A stretch of 64,000 nucleotides of DNA from Paratractidigestivibacter faecalis (GCF_003416765.1 NZ_QSNG01000001.1:832742-896741), one strand, 5' to 3'. Shown: positions 7,266-16,141, numbered from the stretch's first letter. Numbers and translations: made by a program. Notes: generated by a model from the sequence alone, not told the origin.

Positions 7266-8291
7266 CTACCGGTACAGCATGTCGGGGCGGATGTCGGCCA
7301 CCGTTGCGGCACCGCACATCTCCATGGCGTCGGAGAGCTCGCCGGCAAGCTGACGCAGGTAGTCGCGGGCGCCCTGCTCGCCTCCGCCGAAGATTGCCAC
7401 GACGAAGGGGCGGCACACGAGGCAACCATTGGCACCCAGCGCAAGCGCGCGGAAGACGTCGAGGCCGCTCCTGATGCCTCCGTCAACAAGGACCTCGGCG
7501 TCATTGCCCACCGCATCGGCGATGGCAGGAAGGACCGTGGCTGTGGCCGGCACGCCATCCAGGACGCGGCCTCCGTGGTTGGATACCACGATGGCGTCGA
7601 CGCCGGCGCGAAGCGCGCGCTCGGCCGAGCCGGGGGTCATGACGCCCTTGAGGACGAAGGGCGTGCCCGCGTCGTGGCAGACGGCGCAGATCTCGGCCAG
7701 CTGACCCTCGTCCTTGGCACCCGCGGGCGGCTGCTGGCCGCGCAGGAAGGGCAGGCCGGCGGCGTCGATGTCCATCGCCACGGCGGCGGGACGCGCGGCC
7801 AGGGCCTCTCCGAGCTTGTGCTCGAGCGTGACGGGGTCCCAGGGCTTGACCGTGGGGATGCCCTGCCCGCCGAGCTGGCCGATGAGGGCGGTCGCGCGCG
7901 TCATTATCTCCCCGTTGAGGCCGTCACCGGTGAGGGCGAGCGTGCCCTCGGCCGCCGCGGCGCGCAGGGCGCACTCGTTGTAGGTCACGGTGTCGTACTT
8001 CTGGCCGTAGTGGCGCTGGACGTCTCCCACGGGCCCGATCATGACCGGCAGGGAGAGGTCCTGGCCAAGCAGCGTCGTTGAGGTGGACGCCTCAAAGGTC
8101 GCATGCACGCAGTCCATGTTTACGAGGACCTGCTGCCAGGCCTCGTGGTTCCTGATGGCAACGGTGCCCGTGCCCTTGGCGCCGGGCCCAGGGATGGTGC
8201 CCTTGCAGCCCCGGCCGTCACAGGTGGGGCAGGCACGGCAAAAGGGGCCGATGTTTCCGCGGGCAGCCGCGGCAAGCTCCTGATAGTCCAT
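7266..8291 (-). CDS. FMN-dependent alpha-hydroxy-acid oxidising enzyme with cysteine-rich N-terminus
   Basis: 341 aa from the ATG at 8291 (AAGGG upstream). This TIM-barrel flavoprotein family oxidises L-2-hydroxy acids such as lactate to 2-oxo acids. The catalytic histidine lies in VSNHGGRVLDG and the FMN phosphate site in VLVDGGIRSGLDVFRALALGA. PVMIGPVGD and VMDID-like strands are also present. The N-terminus carries C18, C21, C24 and C29 (CRACPTCDGRGC), suited to bind a metal or Fe-S cluster; classical LldD and glycolate oxidase lack this. Anaerobes may use such enzymes as dehydrogenases with another acceptor. It forms an operon with the aminotransferase. Confidence 0.85.
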   Translation of the reverse strand: MDYQELAAAARGNIGPFCRACPTCDGRGCKGTIPGPGAKGTGTVAIRNHEAWQQVLVNMDCVHATFEASTSTTLLGQDLSLPVMIGPVGDVQRHYGQKYDTVTYNECALRAAAAEGTLALTGDGLNGEIMTRATALIGQLGGQGIPTVKPWDPVTLEHKLGEALAARPAAVAMDIDAAGLPFLRGQQPPAGAKDEGQLAEICAVCHDAGTPFVLKGVMTPGSAERALRAGVDAIVVSNHGGRVLDGVPATATVLPAIADAVGNDAEVLVDGGIRSGLDVFRALALGANGCLVCRPFVVAIFGGGEQGARDYLRQLAGELSDAMEMCGAATVADIRPDMLYR

Positions 8292-8309
8292 GGCGAATCC
8301 CTTCAAGAG

Positions 8310-8338
8310 GGCCCCGGGCCCATGACGGGCCCGGGGCC
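8310..8338 (-). terminator. Very strong GC hairpin between proS and the oxidase gene
   Basis: GGCCCCGGGCCC and its exact complement GGGCCCGGGGCC form a 12-bp stem with a 5-nt loop. There is no T-run. It sits directly before the Shine-Dalgarno site of the oxidase, so it could end proS transcripts or hinder translation. Confidence 0.5.
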
Positions 8339-8398
8339 GATGACCTATGGCAGTCCCACTCTCCGAGTTGACAAAGGGGCCGACTCCCTTGTCAGCTT

Positions 8399-10111
8399 TT
8401 ACGCGCGCTCGGGAACGATGCGCTCGGAGAGCCAGGAGACGAGTTCGTCCATGGGGACGTCAAACCGCTCGCCGGTGGCGCGGCACTTGACCTCGGCCTT
8501 GCCCTCCTTGACGCCGCGCTTGCCCAGGATGACCTGCCAGGGCAGGCCGATGAGGTCCGCGTCGGCGAACTTGACGCCCGGGCGCTCGGAGCGGTCGTCC
8601 AGGAGCACCTCGAGGTCGGCAGCGGAGAGCTCGTCGGTCACGCGCTGGGCCTCGGGCCACACGAGGTCGTCGCCCACGTTGAGCGGCACGACCTCGACCT
8701 CGTAGGGGGCGACGCAAACGGGCCAGCAAATGCCGTTCTCGTCGTTGTGCTGCTCCACGATGGCGGACACCATGCGAGAGACGCCGATGCCGTAGCAGCC
8801 CATGAGGAAGGGCTTCTCAACTCCGTCCTCGTCCATGAAGGTGGCGCCCATGGACTCGGAATACTTGGTGCCGAGCTGGAAGACCTGGGAGACCTCGATG
8901 CCACGGGCGTAGTGCATGGGCTTGCCGCACTTGGGGCAGAGGTCGCCCTCCTTGGCGGAGACCACGTCGACCCACTCAGGGATGGTGAAGTCGCGGCCCA
9001 TCTGGGCGTGGCGGTAGTGGTAGTTGGCCAGGTTGGCGCCAACGAGCCACCACTTAGAGTCGCGCAGGGCCTCGTCGGCGCAGACGCGGATGCCCTCCGG
9101 CAGGCCCACGGGCCCGATAAAGCCCTTGACCAGGCCGGCCTCGCGGAGCTCCTCGTCGGTCATCAAGTGGTACTCGCCGAAGGCGTTCTCGGCCTTGCAG
9201 TCGTTCATCTCGTGGTCGCCGGGAACAAAGACGACGGTCGGACGGCCCTCGCCGTCGACGAGCGCCAGCGCCTTGCGCGTGGCGGACTCCTCCACGCCGA
9301 GAAGCGCGGAGAGGTCGGCGATGGTGCCCGCGTTGGGCGTGTGGACGCGCTCGAGCTCGCCGGCCTCGCCCTCGGCGACGGCGATCTTGGCTGTGGCGGC
9401 CTCGGTGTCGGCAGCAAAGCCGCAGTCGCACCAAACAAGCTCGGCCTCGCCTGCGTCGGCCAGGGCCATGAACTCGACGGAGGTGTCTCCGCCGATCTGG
9501 CCGGAGTCGGCAACGACGGGCAGGGCCTTCACGCCGCAGCGCTCTGCGATGCGGGCGTAGGCGGCCTTCTCGTCGTCATAGCACTCCTGCAGGGACTCCT
9601 GCGTGGCGGAGAAGGAATAGGCGTCCTTCATGATGAACTCGCGACCGCGCATGAGACCGAAGCGGGGGCGCCTCTCGTCGCGGAACTTGTCCTGGATCTG
9701 GTAGAGCGTGACGGGCAGCTGCTTGTAGCTGCGCAGCTCGTCGCGGACGAGGTCGGTGAAGGTCTCCTCGTGGGTGGGGCCCAGGACGAAGTCGCGCTCG
9801 TGGCGGTCCTTCAGGCGCATGAGCTCGGGGCCGTAAGCGCCCAGGCGGTGCGACTGCTCCCAGAGCTCGGCCGGGGTGACGATGGGGACCATCATCTCCT
9901 GCGCGCCGATGCCCTCCATCTCGTCCCTGATGACGTCCTCCACCTTGGAGATGACGCGCCAGGCGAGCGGAAGGTAGCTGTAGAGGCCGGCGGCGGTCTT
10001 GCGGATCATGCCGGCGCGAAGCAGCAGCTTGTGGCTGACGAGCTCGGCCTCGGCCGGGTCCTCCTTGAGCGTGGGGGCGTAGAGCCTCGACATCTTCTGG
10101 TAGCGCTTCAT
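8399..10111 (-). CDS. proS: Prolyl-tRNA synthetase (bacterial type with editing insert)
   Basis: 570 aa class II synthetase charging tRNA-Pro in the cytoplasm. Motif 2 region FRDERRPRFGLMRGREFIMKDAYSF and motif 3 GCYGIGVSRMVSAI are clear, and the C-terminal anticodon-binding domain follows. Between motifs 2 and 3 (about residues 225-385) lies the YbaK-like editing insert that removes Ala-tRNA-Pro, including the DHEMNDCKAENAFG and GPVGLP segments. A CPKCGKPMHYARGIEVSQVFQLG metal-binding pair precedes motif 3. ATG at 10111 has AAAGG upstream. It is the last gene of the pyrH-frr-uppS-cdsA-dxr-rseP-ispG-proS run. Confidence 0.97.
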   Translation of the reverse strand: MKRYQKMSRLYAPTLKEDPAEAELVSHKLLLRAGMIRKTAAGLYSYLPLAWRVISKVEDVIRDEMEGIGAQEMMVPIVTPAELWEQSHRLGAYGPELMRLKDRHERDFVLGPTHEETFTDLVRDELRSYKQLPVTLYQIQDKFRDERRPRFGLMRGREFIMKDAYSFSATQESLQECYDDEKAAYARIAERCGVKALPVVADSGQIGGDTSVEFMALADAGEAELVWCDCGFAADTEAATAKIAVAEGEAGELERVHTPNAGTIADLSALLGVEESATRKALALVDGEGRPTVVFVPGDHEMNDCKAENAFGEYHLMTDEELREAGLVKGFIGPVGLPEGIRVCADEALRDSKWWLVGANLANYHYRHAQMGRDFTIPEWVDVVSAKEGDLCPKCGKPMHYARGIEVSQVFQLGTKYSESMGATFMDEDGVEKPFLMGCYGIGVSRMVSAIVEQHNDENGICWPVCVAPYEVEVVPLNVGDDLVWPEAQRVTDELSAADLEVLLDDRSERPGVKFADADLIGLPWQVILGKRGVKEGKAEVKCRATGERFDVPMDELVSWLSERIVPERA

Positions 10112-10180
10112 GTGAATGCCTTTCGGGTTGGGAACGCCCGCCGTCTGGCGACAGGCGGATTTGATTCTACGCCATGAGGG

Positions 10181-11269
10181 CTACGAGAACCGCGCTCGTA
10201 TCTCATCGAAGAGCTCGTCGACCATGCGGTCCTCGGGCACCTTGCGGATGGGCTCTCCCTTGGCAAAGAGCATGGCCTGGCCACGACCGCTCGCCATGCC
10301 GATGTCGGCGTCGCGGGCCTCGCCGGGTCCGTTGACGGCGCAGCCCATGACGGCGACGGAGATGGGGGCGCGAACCCCCTGCAGGCGTCGCGCGACCTCC
10401 TCGGCGATGGGGATCATGTCTACCTGGCAGCGTCCGCAGGTGGGGCAGCTCACGAGCTCGGGCGTGAGCCTGCGCATGCCGAGGGCGGAGAGAAGGCCCC
10501 AGGCCACCTTGGCCTCCTCGACGGGGTCTGCCGTGAGCGAGAGCCGCATGGTGTCACCGATGCCCTGCTCGAGCAGGATGCCCACGCCGCAGGCGTTCTT
10601 GACCGTGCCCTGACGGAGCGTGCCCGCCTCGGTCACGCCGACGTGGAGGGGGACCTCGGGGAGCTCGCGCGAGAGGGCCCGATAGGTGGCAAGCGTGGTG
10701 GGAACGTCGTGGGCCTTGGCCGAGAGCACAATGTCCTCGAAGCCGCGGTCGCGGAAGTGGGCGACGAAGGACGACGCCGAGGCCACGAGCTTCTGGGGAA
10801 GCGTGAGGTCCTGGCGCTCAGCGAACTGCGCGTCGAGCGAACCCGCGTTGACGCCGATGCGGATGGGAATGCCCGCCTCGCCCGCGGCGTCGATGCAGGC
10901 GTCCACGCGGTCCCAGTCGCCAATGTTCCCGGGGTTGATGCGCATCCCCGCCGCGCCGCGACGGGCCGCCTCGACGGCGAGGCGATGGTCAAAGTGGATG
11001 TCGGCCACCACGGGGAGCGGCGAGGAGGCGCAGACCTCCTGGAAGCCATCAAGGGCGGTGGCGGTGGGGATCGCCACGCGGACGATCTCGCACCCGGCGT
11101 CGGCGAGGCGTCCTATCTGCTCGAGCGTCGAGGCGGGGTCGTCCGTCTTCGTCGTGCACATGGACTGCACGGAGACGGGAGCACCGCCACCAACCTGGAC
11201 CGAACCCACGCGGACCGGTCGGGTGAGGTTGCGGGGGACCGCCGCCTGGGCATCAGAAGACTCGAACAT
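10181..11269 (-). CDS. ispG: 4-hydroxy-3-methylbut-2-enyl diphosphate synthase (flavodoxin/ferredoxin)
   Basis: 362 aa. IspG reduces MEcPP to HMBPP in the penultimate step of the MEP isoprenoid pathway using a [4Fe-4S] cluster. The N-terminal TIM barrel begins VRVGSVQVGGGAPVSVQSM; cluster cysteines lie in LVSCPTCGRCQVD and a later Cys in VMGCAVNGPGEA. Length is typical of the bacterial short form. ATG at 11269 follows GAGGTG. It sits 16 nt after rseP and 69 nt before proS. Together with dxr upstream it shows that the lipid carrier made by UppS comes from the MEP route. Confidence 0.97.
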   Translation of the reverse strand: MFESSDAQAAVPRNLTRPVRVGSVQVGGGAPVSVQSMCTTKTDDPASTLEQIGRLADAGCEIVRVAIPTATALDGFQEVCASSPLPVVADIHFDHRLAVEAARRGAAGMRINPGNIGDWDRVDACIDAAGEAGIPIRIGVNAGSLDAQFAERQDLTLPQKLVASASSFVAHFRDRGFEDIVLSAKAHDVPTTLATYRALSRELPEVPLHVGVTEAGTLRQGTVKNACGVGILLEQGIGDTMRLSLTADPVEEAKVAWGLLSALGMRRLTPELVSCPTCGRCQVDMIPIAEEVARRLQGVRAPISVAVMGCAVNGPGEARDADIGMASGRGQAMLFAKGEPIRKVPEDRMVDELFDEIRARFS

Positions 11270-11285
11270 GGTTGCACCTCGCCAA

Positions 11286-12665
11286 TCAGAGCAGCCTCAG
11301 GATGTCGTTCCTGAGGACGAATACGAAGACAAAGAGGAAGAACGCAAGCCCCACGTAGCTGATGGCGTTCTGCACCCTGAGCGAGAGCTCGCGACGCAGC
11401 GCGAGCTGGATGAGCTCGACCAGGATCTTCCCGCCGTCAAGGGGAGGGATGGGAAGAAGGTTCATGAAGCCGAGCGACATGGATATCGCTGCGGCGATGT
11501 TGAGGAAGTCCCACACCCCGGAGCTCGCGGCCTCGGACGCCATGGCGGCGATGCCGACGACGGAGCTCGACTGGTCGAGGACCTCCATGGTGTGCTGCGG
11601 CATTATGAGCCTGGCCGCAAAGGACGCCACCTGCCCCGCGTAGCCCACCGCCGCGGCAGAGGCCTCGGCAAACGTAGGGTGATACGTCGCCACGGTGGCG
11701 TGAACACCAATCGCGTCGGTCTGCTGGCCTTCGGGAAGGTCGACCTGCAGGGGGACGTCGCGCCCGTCACGCTCGACGGTCATCGTGAAGTCCGACCCTT
11801 CGGCAAGACGCGCTCGGAGCTGCGTCACAACGTCTGCCCATGTGGGGGTCTGCTCCTCCCCCACACAGACCACGCGGTCTCCGGCCTTGATGCCGGCAGA
11901 CTCGGCGATGGAACCCTCCTCTACGGCGCCAAGCACGGGCGAGGGGTCGATGGCGCTCACACCCCGGACCATGAGGACGCCAACCACCAGGAAGAAGGCC
12001 AGAAGCACGTTGACCGCGGGGCCCGCCACGAGCATGGCCACACGCTTGAGGAAGCCGCAGCCCAGGTAGGTGTGCGAGCGCTCGCGCGCAAGAAGGTCCT
12101 CTGCGGAGAGCCCGAGGTCGCAGGGCTCGCCGGCAGCCGTGGAGCCGGCGAGCGAGAAGTCGTGACCGCGATCGTACTCGGTGAGGCCGCGGCCGTCCCT
12201 GGCCAGGGTCTCGAAGGCGGCGGGCCAGGTCTTCTGGCTGGGGATCTCGCCGAGCTCGGCGTCGTAGTAGGCACGGATGGAGCCCCAGTCGGCGAGCGTG
12301 GCCATGAGGCCGTAGACGCGCTCCTCATCGCAGCCGAGCTCTGCGGCCACGTCGGCGACGGTGACGCGGCCCTCGCGCATGACGGCCGCAAGACAGGGCG
12401 CCAGCAGCTCGTCAGTCACCGGCTCCATGCCGCTGATGCGGTTGTAGCCGCCCAGGAGCAGCGGCGTCACGCCAATCTCGGTGCCGACCTTCTTGCTCTT
12501 GAAGGAGAGCCTCGCACGGCACGGGAGGCCCAGGAAGAACTCCGTCACGCGGACGCCAAAGACGCGCGCCGCAAGGTAGTGGCCTCCCTCGTGCACGAAG
12601 ACCAGGACCGAGAGGAGCAGGACTCCCCAGAAGACGGCCGAGAGAAAGCCCCAGACGGCCTGCAT
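11286..12665 (-). CDS. rseP: Site-2 membrane metalloprotease with PDZ domain and winged-helix-like insert
   Basis: 459 aa. Intramembrane zinc protease: HEGGH at residues 25-29 in the first membrane segment, VAGPAVNV near 213-220 in the second, one PDZ domain (about 243-310) and NLLPIPPLDGG (402-412) in the third, then a last membrane segment. Such enzymes cut anti-sigma factors and signal-peptide remnants. The segment between LGGYNRISGM and the second membrane helix is about 120 residues instead of roughly 30. Part of it (about 84-135, VTVADVAAELGCDEERVYGLMATL) reads like a winged helix. The ATG at 12665 shares one base with the dxr TGA; an upstream extension inside dxr is rejected. Confidence 0.92.
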   Translation of the reverse strand: MQAVWGFLSAVFWGVLLLSVLVFVHEGGHYLAARVFGVRVTEFFLGLPCRARLSFKSKKVGTEIGVTPLLLGGYNRISGMEPVTDELLAPCLAAVMREGRVTVADVAAELGCDEERVYGLMATLADWGSIRAYYDAELGEIPSQKTWPAAFETLARDGRGLTEYDRGHDFSLAGSTAAGEPCDLGLSAEDLLARERSHTYLGCGFLKRVAMLVAGPAVNVLLAFFLVVGVLMVRGVSAIDPSPVLGAVEEGSIAESAGIKAGDRVVCVGEEQTPTWADVVTQLRARLAEGSDFTMTVERDGRDVPLQVDLPEGQQTDAIGVHATVATYHPTFAEASAAAVGYAGQVASFAARLIMPQHTMEVLDQSSSVVGIAAMASEAASSGVWDFLNIAAAISMSLGFMNLLPIPPLDGGKILVELIQLALRRELSLRVQNAISYVGLAFFLFVFVFVLRNDILRLL

Positions 12666-13861
12666 CAAAGGGCCACCCCCAGCTGGGCGCGGGCCATCTC
12701 CCTGGCGCGCCGGTCCACCTCGAGGAGCTGCTCCACGCTCTGGACCTCCTCGTTGTCCCAGGCGTCCATGACGGCCCCCACGGACCGCTCGATGTCGAGA
12801 AACCCGCAGAGACCGCGGCGAAAGGCCTCGTTGGCGACCTCGTTTGCGGCGTTCATGGCGCACGGGAGCGTGCCGTGCTCGCGGCCCGCCCGCTTGGCCA
12901 GCGCAAGGCACCCAAAGGTCCTCTCGTCAGCCTCGTCGAAGGTGAAGTCGGGCTCGCCGCACCAGTCGACGCGACGGACGCTAGCCTCCCAGCGCTCGGG
13001 ATAGCTCAGCGCGTACTGGATGGGCGCACGCATGTCGGAGCCGCCGAGTTGCGCCTTAACGACGCCGTCCACGAACTCCACCATGGAGTGGATCTTGCTC
13101 TGGCGGTGGACCAGGACGCGGATGTCATCGATGGGCACCTGGAAGAGATGGTGGGCCTCGATGACCTCAAGGCCCTTGTTCATGAGCGTTGCGGAGTCGA
13201 TGGTGATCTTGGACCCCATGTGCCACGTGGGGTGCGCGAGGGCGCGCGCGGGCGTGACCTCGGCAAGCTCTTCGCGAGAAAGGCCGAAGAAGGGCCCGCC
13301 GGAGCAGGTGAGCCACAGGCGGCTCACGTCCTCGCTCCTCTCCCCCACCAGGCACTGGAAGATGGCACTGTGCTCGGAGTCGACGGGCAGCAGCTGGCCG
13401 GGGCTTGCCAGGGGGATGAGAAGGTCGCCGCCGCAGACGACGGACTCCTTGTTGGCGTAGGCAAGGGACTTGCCGGCCTTGAGGGCGGCGTAGCCCGCGT
13501 GGATGCCCACGAAGCCGACCAGGGCGTTCACCACCACGTCGACGTCGGGAAGCTCCGCGAGCTCGGTCACGGCCTCCTCGCCGAGGCCTACCTCGCAGGT
13601 GGGCGGAAGCTCGCTCATGACGGGGTCCGTGGCGCGCGACGCGTCAGCAAGGGCCACGTGGCGGGCGCCGAACTCGCGAGCCGCCTTGACCAGCGCCGCG
13701 GTGGAGACGTTGGCAGAGAGCGCCACCACGCGCACGCGGTCTGCGTGCCTGCGGCAGACGTCGAGCGTCTGGGAGCCTATGGAACCCGTGCAACCAAGAA
13801 CGGCCACCCTGACAACGTGTGGCCGTTCGGTGCGCGGTGCCGTGTCTTCGAAGATCGTCAA
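12665..13861 (-). CDS. dxr: 1-deoxy-D-xylulose 5-phosphate reductoisomerase
   Basis: 398 aa. Converts DXP to MEP with NADPH, the committed step of the MEP pathway. The N-terminal nucleotide-binding motif is VLGCTGSIGSQTLDV; YANKESVVCGG, PVDSEHSAIFQCL and LTCSGGPF are active-site blocks, with WHMGSKITIDSATLMNKGLE following. The start is TTG at 13861 with GGAGG 6 nt upstream, overlapping the cdsA stop (TTGA). The stop overlaps the rseP start by one base. Gene order uppS-cdsA-dxr-rseP is the usual bacterial one. Confidence 0.97.
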   Translation of the reverse strand: MTIFEDTAPRTERPHVVRVAVLGCTGSIGSQTLDVCRRHADRVRVVALSANVSTAALVKAAREFGARHVALADASRATDPVMSELPPTCEVGLGEEAVTELAELPDVDVVVNALVGFVGIHAGYAALKAGKSLAYANKESVVCGGDLLIPLASPGQLLPVDSEHSAIFQCLVGERSEDVSRLWLTCSGGPFFGLSREELAEVTPARALAHPTWHMGSKITIDSATLMNKGLEVIEAHHLFQVPIDDIRVLVHRQSKIHSMVEFVDGVVKAQLGGSDMRAPIQYALSYPERWEASVRRVDWCGEPDFTFDEADERTFGCLALAKRAGREHGTLPCAMNAANEVANEAFRRGLCGFLDIERSVGAVMDAWDNEEVQSVEQLLEVDRRAREMARAQLGVAL

Positions 13862-14811
13862 AGGATTCCTCCAACGAGAAGCAGGAAATAGGCTGCCATG
13901 CAGCCAAAGAGCAGGGAGTCGGACCTGTCGAGAAGGCCTCCGTGGCCCGGCATCAGGTTGCCGGAGTCCTTGACGCCCACGCCCCTCTTGATGCGGGACT
14001 CAAAGAGGTCGCCCATGACTCCCGCCGTGCCAACCACAAGGCCCGTGAGAACGCAGGGCACGGGGGTCAGGCCCTCGACGCCCAGGGCGCCCATGGCCAG
14101 CCAGACCACGACGGAGGCCACCAGCCCACCGTAGAAGCCTTCCCAGCTCTTGTGGGGAGAGATGCGCGGGGCGAGCTTGTGCGCGCCTATCTTGGACCCC
14201 ACAAAGTAGGCCAGCGCATCGTTTGCCCAGATGGAGAGCATGACGCCCAGGGTGAACGCAGCCCCCGTCACGCCCGGGTCAAACTTGCGGATGAGGACGA
14301 TGGCGGAGAAGGCCAGGGAGGTGTAGAGCGGGCCGAAAGCCGTGACGGCGACGTCGGCGATGTTGGCCCGAGGCGTGAACACGTACCAGCAGGCGCAGGT
14401 GATGAGCAGCAGGAACGTCACGATGACCAGAGCGGCCTGGCCCTTGGCGTAGGCGGCCAGCGGATAGAGCAGCGCCGCCGCAAGTCCGATGGACTCGTTG
14501 GGCATGCGCCCGCCCATGCGGCAGATGCGGAAGAACTCGGAGCAGCAGAGCCACGCCATGCCGGCAACCAGAAGCGTCGTGGTGATGGGCCCAATGAAGA
14601 GGCACATGAGGGTCACGAGGGCGTAGATGGCGCCCGACGTGGTCCGCGTGAGGACCTTCTCGGTGACGCCGCGGGCCTTCTGGCCGGTAAGGTCACCGGA
14701 GGCGCGTCGGTCCTCCTTGGAGGCGCGCCTGCTCTCGAGCTTGTCTATCTGGCGATCAATGCCAATGCTGCGCGGCTCTTGCCTCTCGTCGCGCTCCTCG
14801 GGCTTGCTCAC
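13858..14811 (-). CDS. cdsA: Phosphatidate cytidylyltransferase
   Basis: 317 aa integral membrane enzyme making CDP-diacylglycerol from phosphatidate and CTP, the precursor of all phospholipids. About the first 50 residues are charged and cytoplasmic (EERDERQEPRSIG, LESRRASKEDRR), followed by roughly eight membrane segments. The family signature is the C-terminal S-x8-RxxKRGVGVKDSGNLMPGHGGLLDRSDSLL block, preceded by FVGSKIGAHKLAPRISPHKSWEG. GTG start at 14811 overlaps the uppS stop by 4 nt; the stop overlaps the dxr start. Confidence 0.95.
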   Translation of the reverse strand: MSKPEERDERQEPRSIGIDRQIDKLESRRASKEDRRASGDLTGQKARGVTEKVLTRTTSGAIYALVTLMCLFIGPITTTLLVAGMAWLCCSEFFRICRMGGRMPNESIGLAAALLYPLAAYAKGQAALVIVTFLLLITCACWYVFTPRANIADVAVTAFGPLYTSLAFSAIVLIRKFDPGVTGAAFTLGVMLSIWANDALAYFVGSKIGAHKLAPRISPHKSWEGFYGGLVASVVVWLAMGALGVEGLTPVPCVLTGLVVGTAGVMGDLFESRIKRGVGVKDSGNLMPGHGGLLDRSDSLLFGCMAAYFLLLVGGIL

Positions 14812-15593
14812 GAGTTGACGACACCCCCGAAGCGACGCTTGCGCCCCTGGAAGGACTTGATGGCTCGTAGGAACTCCCAGCGAGAGAAGTCAGGCCAGAG
14901 GGTGGGCGTCACGTAGAACTCTGTGTAGGCGAGCTGCCACAGGAGGTAGTTGGAGAGACGCAGCTCACCGGAGGTCCTGATGAGGAGGTCCGGGTCGGGC
15001 AGGCCGGTGGTGTAGAGCTCGGAGGCAAGGGCGTTCTCGTCGATGGCGGAGGCGTCAAGCTCGCCGTCCTGGACCCTCTGGGCAAGGACCCGTGCGGCAC
15101 GGGCGAGCTCGGCGCGAGAGCCGTAGTTGACCGCGAGGGCAAAGGTCATGCCCGTGTTTGCGACGGTCTCGTCAAGGCCCTGCTGGAAGACCTTGCGGGT
15201 CTCCTCGGGAAGGGCCTCGAGGTCTCCAAAGAAGCGCAGGCGCACGTTCTCCTGGTGGAAGAGGGGCAGCTCGTGCAGGAGCGTGGTGGCAAAGAGGTGC
15301 ATGAGCATGTTGACCTCCTCCTGCGGGCGCTTCCAGTTCTCGGTGGAGAAGGCGTAGACGGACAGCACGTCAAGACCAAGGCGGACGCTGGTGGTCACGG
15401 CCTCGCGCAGCGAGTCGACACCGGCGACGTGCCCGCGGGAGCGGTCGAGGCCACGGGCCTGCGCCCAGCGGCCGTTTCCGTCCATGATGATGGAGACATG
15501 GCCCGGGATGCGGGCCATGTCGATGTCTGCAAGACTGACGTCCTCGGGTGCCTGGGAGAAGTACTCCGCAAGCTTAGTCTCGTCGTAGCGCAC
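14808..15593 (-). CDS. uppS: Isoprenyl (undecaprenyl) diphosphate synthase
   Basis: 261 aa cis-prenyltransferase that condenses isopentenyl diphosphates onto farnesyl diphosphate to build the lipid carrier for peptidoglycan and other wall polymers. Signature blocks are HVSIIMDGNGRWAQARGL with the catalytic Asp, GHVAGVDSLREAV, YAFSTENWKRP, FALNYGSRAEL-like AVNYGSRAELARA, and the C-terminal DLLIRTSGELRLSNYLLWQLAYTEFY. The GTG start at 15593 directly follows the frr stop. The CDS overlaps cdsA by 4 nt, so translation is probably coupled. Confidence 0.97.
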   Translation of the reverse strand: MRYDETKLAEYFSQAPEDVSLADIDMARIPGHVSIIMDGNGRWAQARGLDRSRGHVAGVDSLREAVTTSVRLGLDVLSVYAFSTENWKRPQEEVNMLMHLFATTLLHELPLFHQENVRLRFFGDLEALPEETRKVFQQGLDETVANTGMTFALAVNYGSRAELARAARVLAQRVQDGELDASAIDENALASELYTTGLPDPDLLIRTSGELRLSNYLLWQLAYTEFYVTPTLWPDFSRWEFLRAIKSFQGRKRRFGGVVNS

Positions 15594-16139
15594 CTAGATC
15601 TCCATGATCTCTGCGGTCTTGGTCTTCAGAAGGTCCTCGATCTGGGCGATGTAGCCATCGGTCAGCTTCTGGACGGCCTTCTTCTCGCGGGTCTGGGCGT
15701 CCTCGGGAAGCTCCTCGTCGCGCTCGATCTTGCCGTTGGCGTCACGACGGACGTTGCGGACGGCAACGCGGGCGTCCTCGGCAAGCTTGCTGCACTCCTT
15801 GGCCAGCTCGCGGCGACGCTCCTCGGTGGGGCGCGGGAAGGGCAGGCGGATGCTCACGCCGTCGTTGGACGGAGTGATGCCGAGGTCAGAGGCCTCGATG
15901 GCCTTCTCGATGGCCTTGAGGGCGGTCTTGTCCCAGGGCTCGACCACGAGCATGGAGGCCTCGGGGACCTTCACGCCGGCAAGCTGCGTGATCGGGGTGG
16001 GCTGACCGTAGTAGTCAACCTTGATGGGGTCGAGGATGTGCGGGTTGGCGCGGCCGGAGCGGACGCGGGCGAAGTTGGCCTTCAGGGCCTCGATGCACTT
16101 GTCCATGTGGGACTTGGCAAAGTCAGTGTGCTGGCTCAT
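15594..16139 (-). CDS. frr: Ribosome recycling factor
   Basis: 181 aa, normal length. RRF with EF-G splits post-termination ribosomes. The three-helix domain contains RVRSGRANPHILD, the hinge, VDYYGQPTPITQLAGVKVPEA and IRLPFPRPTEERRRELAK, with the acidic KIERDEELPED near the end. ATG at 16139 starts 2 nt after the pyrH stop, the common pyrH-frr pair. Confidence 0.98.
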   Translation of the reverse strand: MSQHTDFAKSHMDKCIEALKANFARVRSGRANPHILDPIKVDYYGQPTPITQLAGVKVPEASMLVVEPWDKTALKAIEKAIEASDLGITPSNDGVSIRLPFPRPTEERRRELAKECSKLAEDARVAVRNVRRDANGKIERDEELPEDAQTREKKAVQKLTDGYIAQIEDLLKTKTAEIMEI

Positions 16140-16141
16140 GT

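Noticed and set aside
10686-13004. Long open frame on the plus strand (772 codons) opposite ispG, rseP and dxr
   Set aside because: It runs antisense to three clear genes, has no ribosome site and reads as low-complexity His/Arg/Gly/Ala-rich sequence. High GC removes stops in the complementary frames.
13898-14916. Plus-strand frames opposite cdsA and uppS
   Set aside because: Antisense to conserved genes, charged low-complexity sequence and no ribosome sites.
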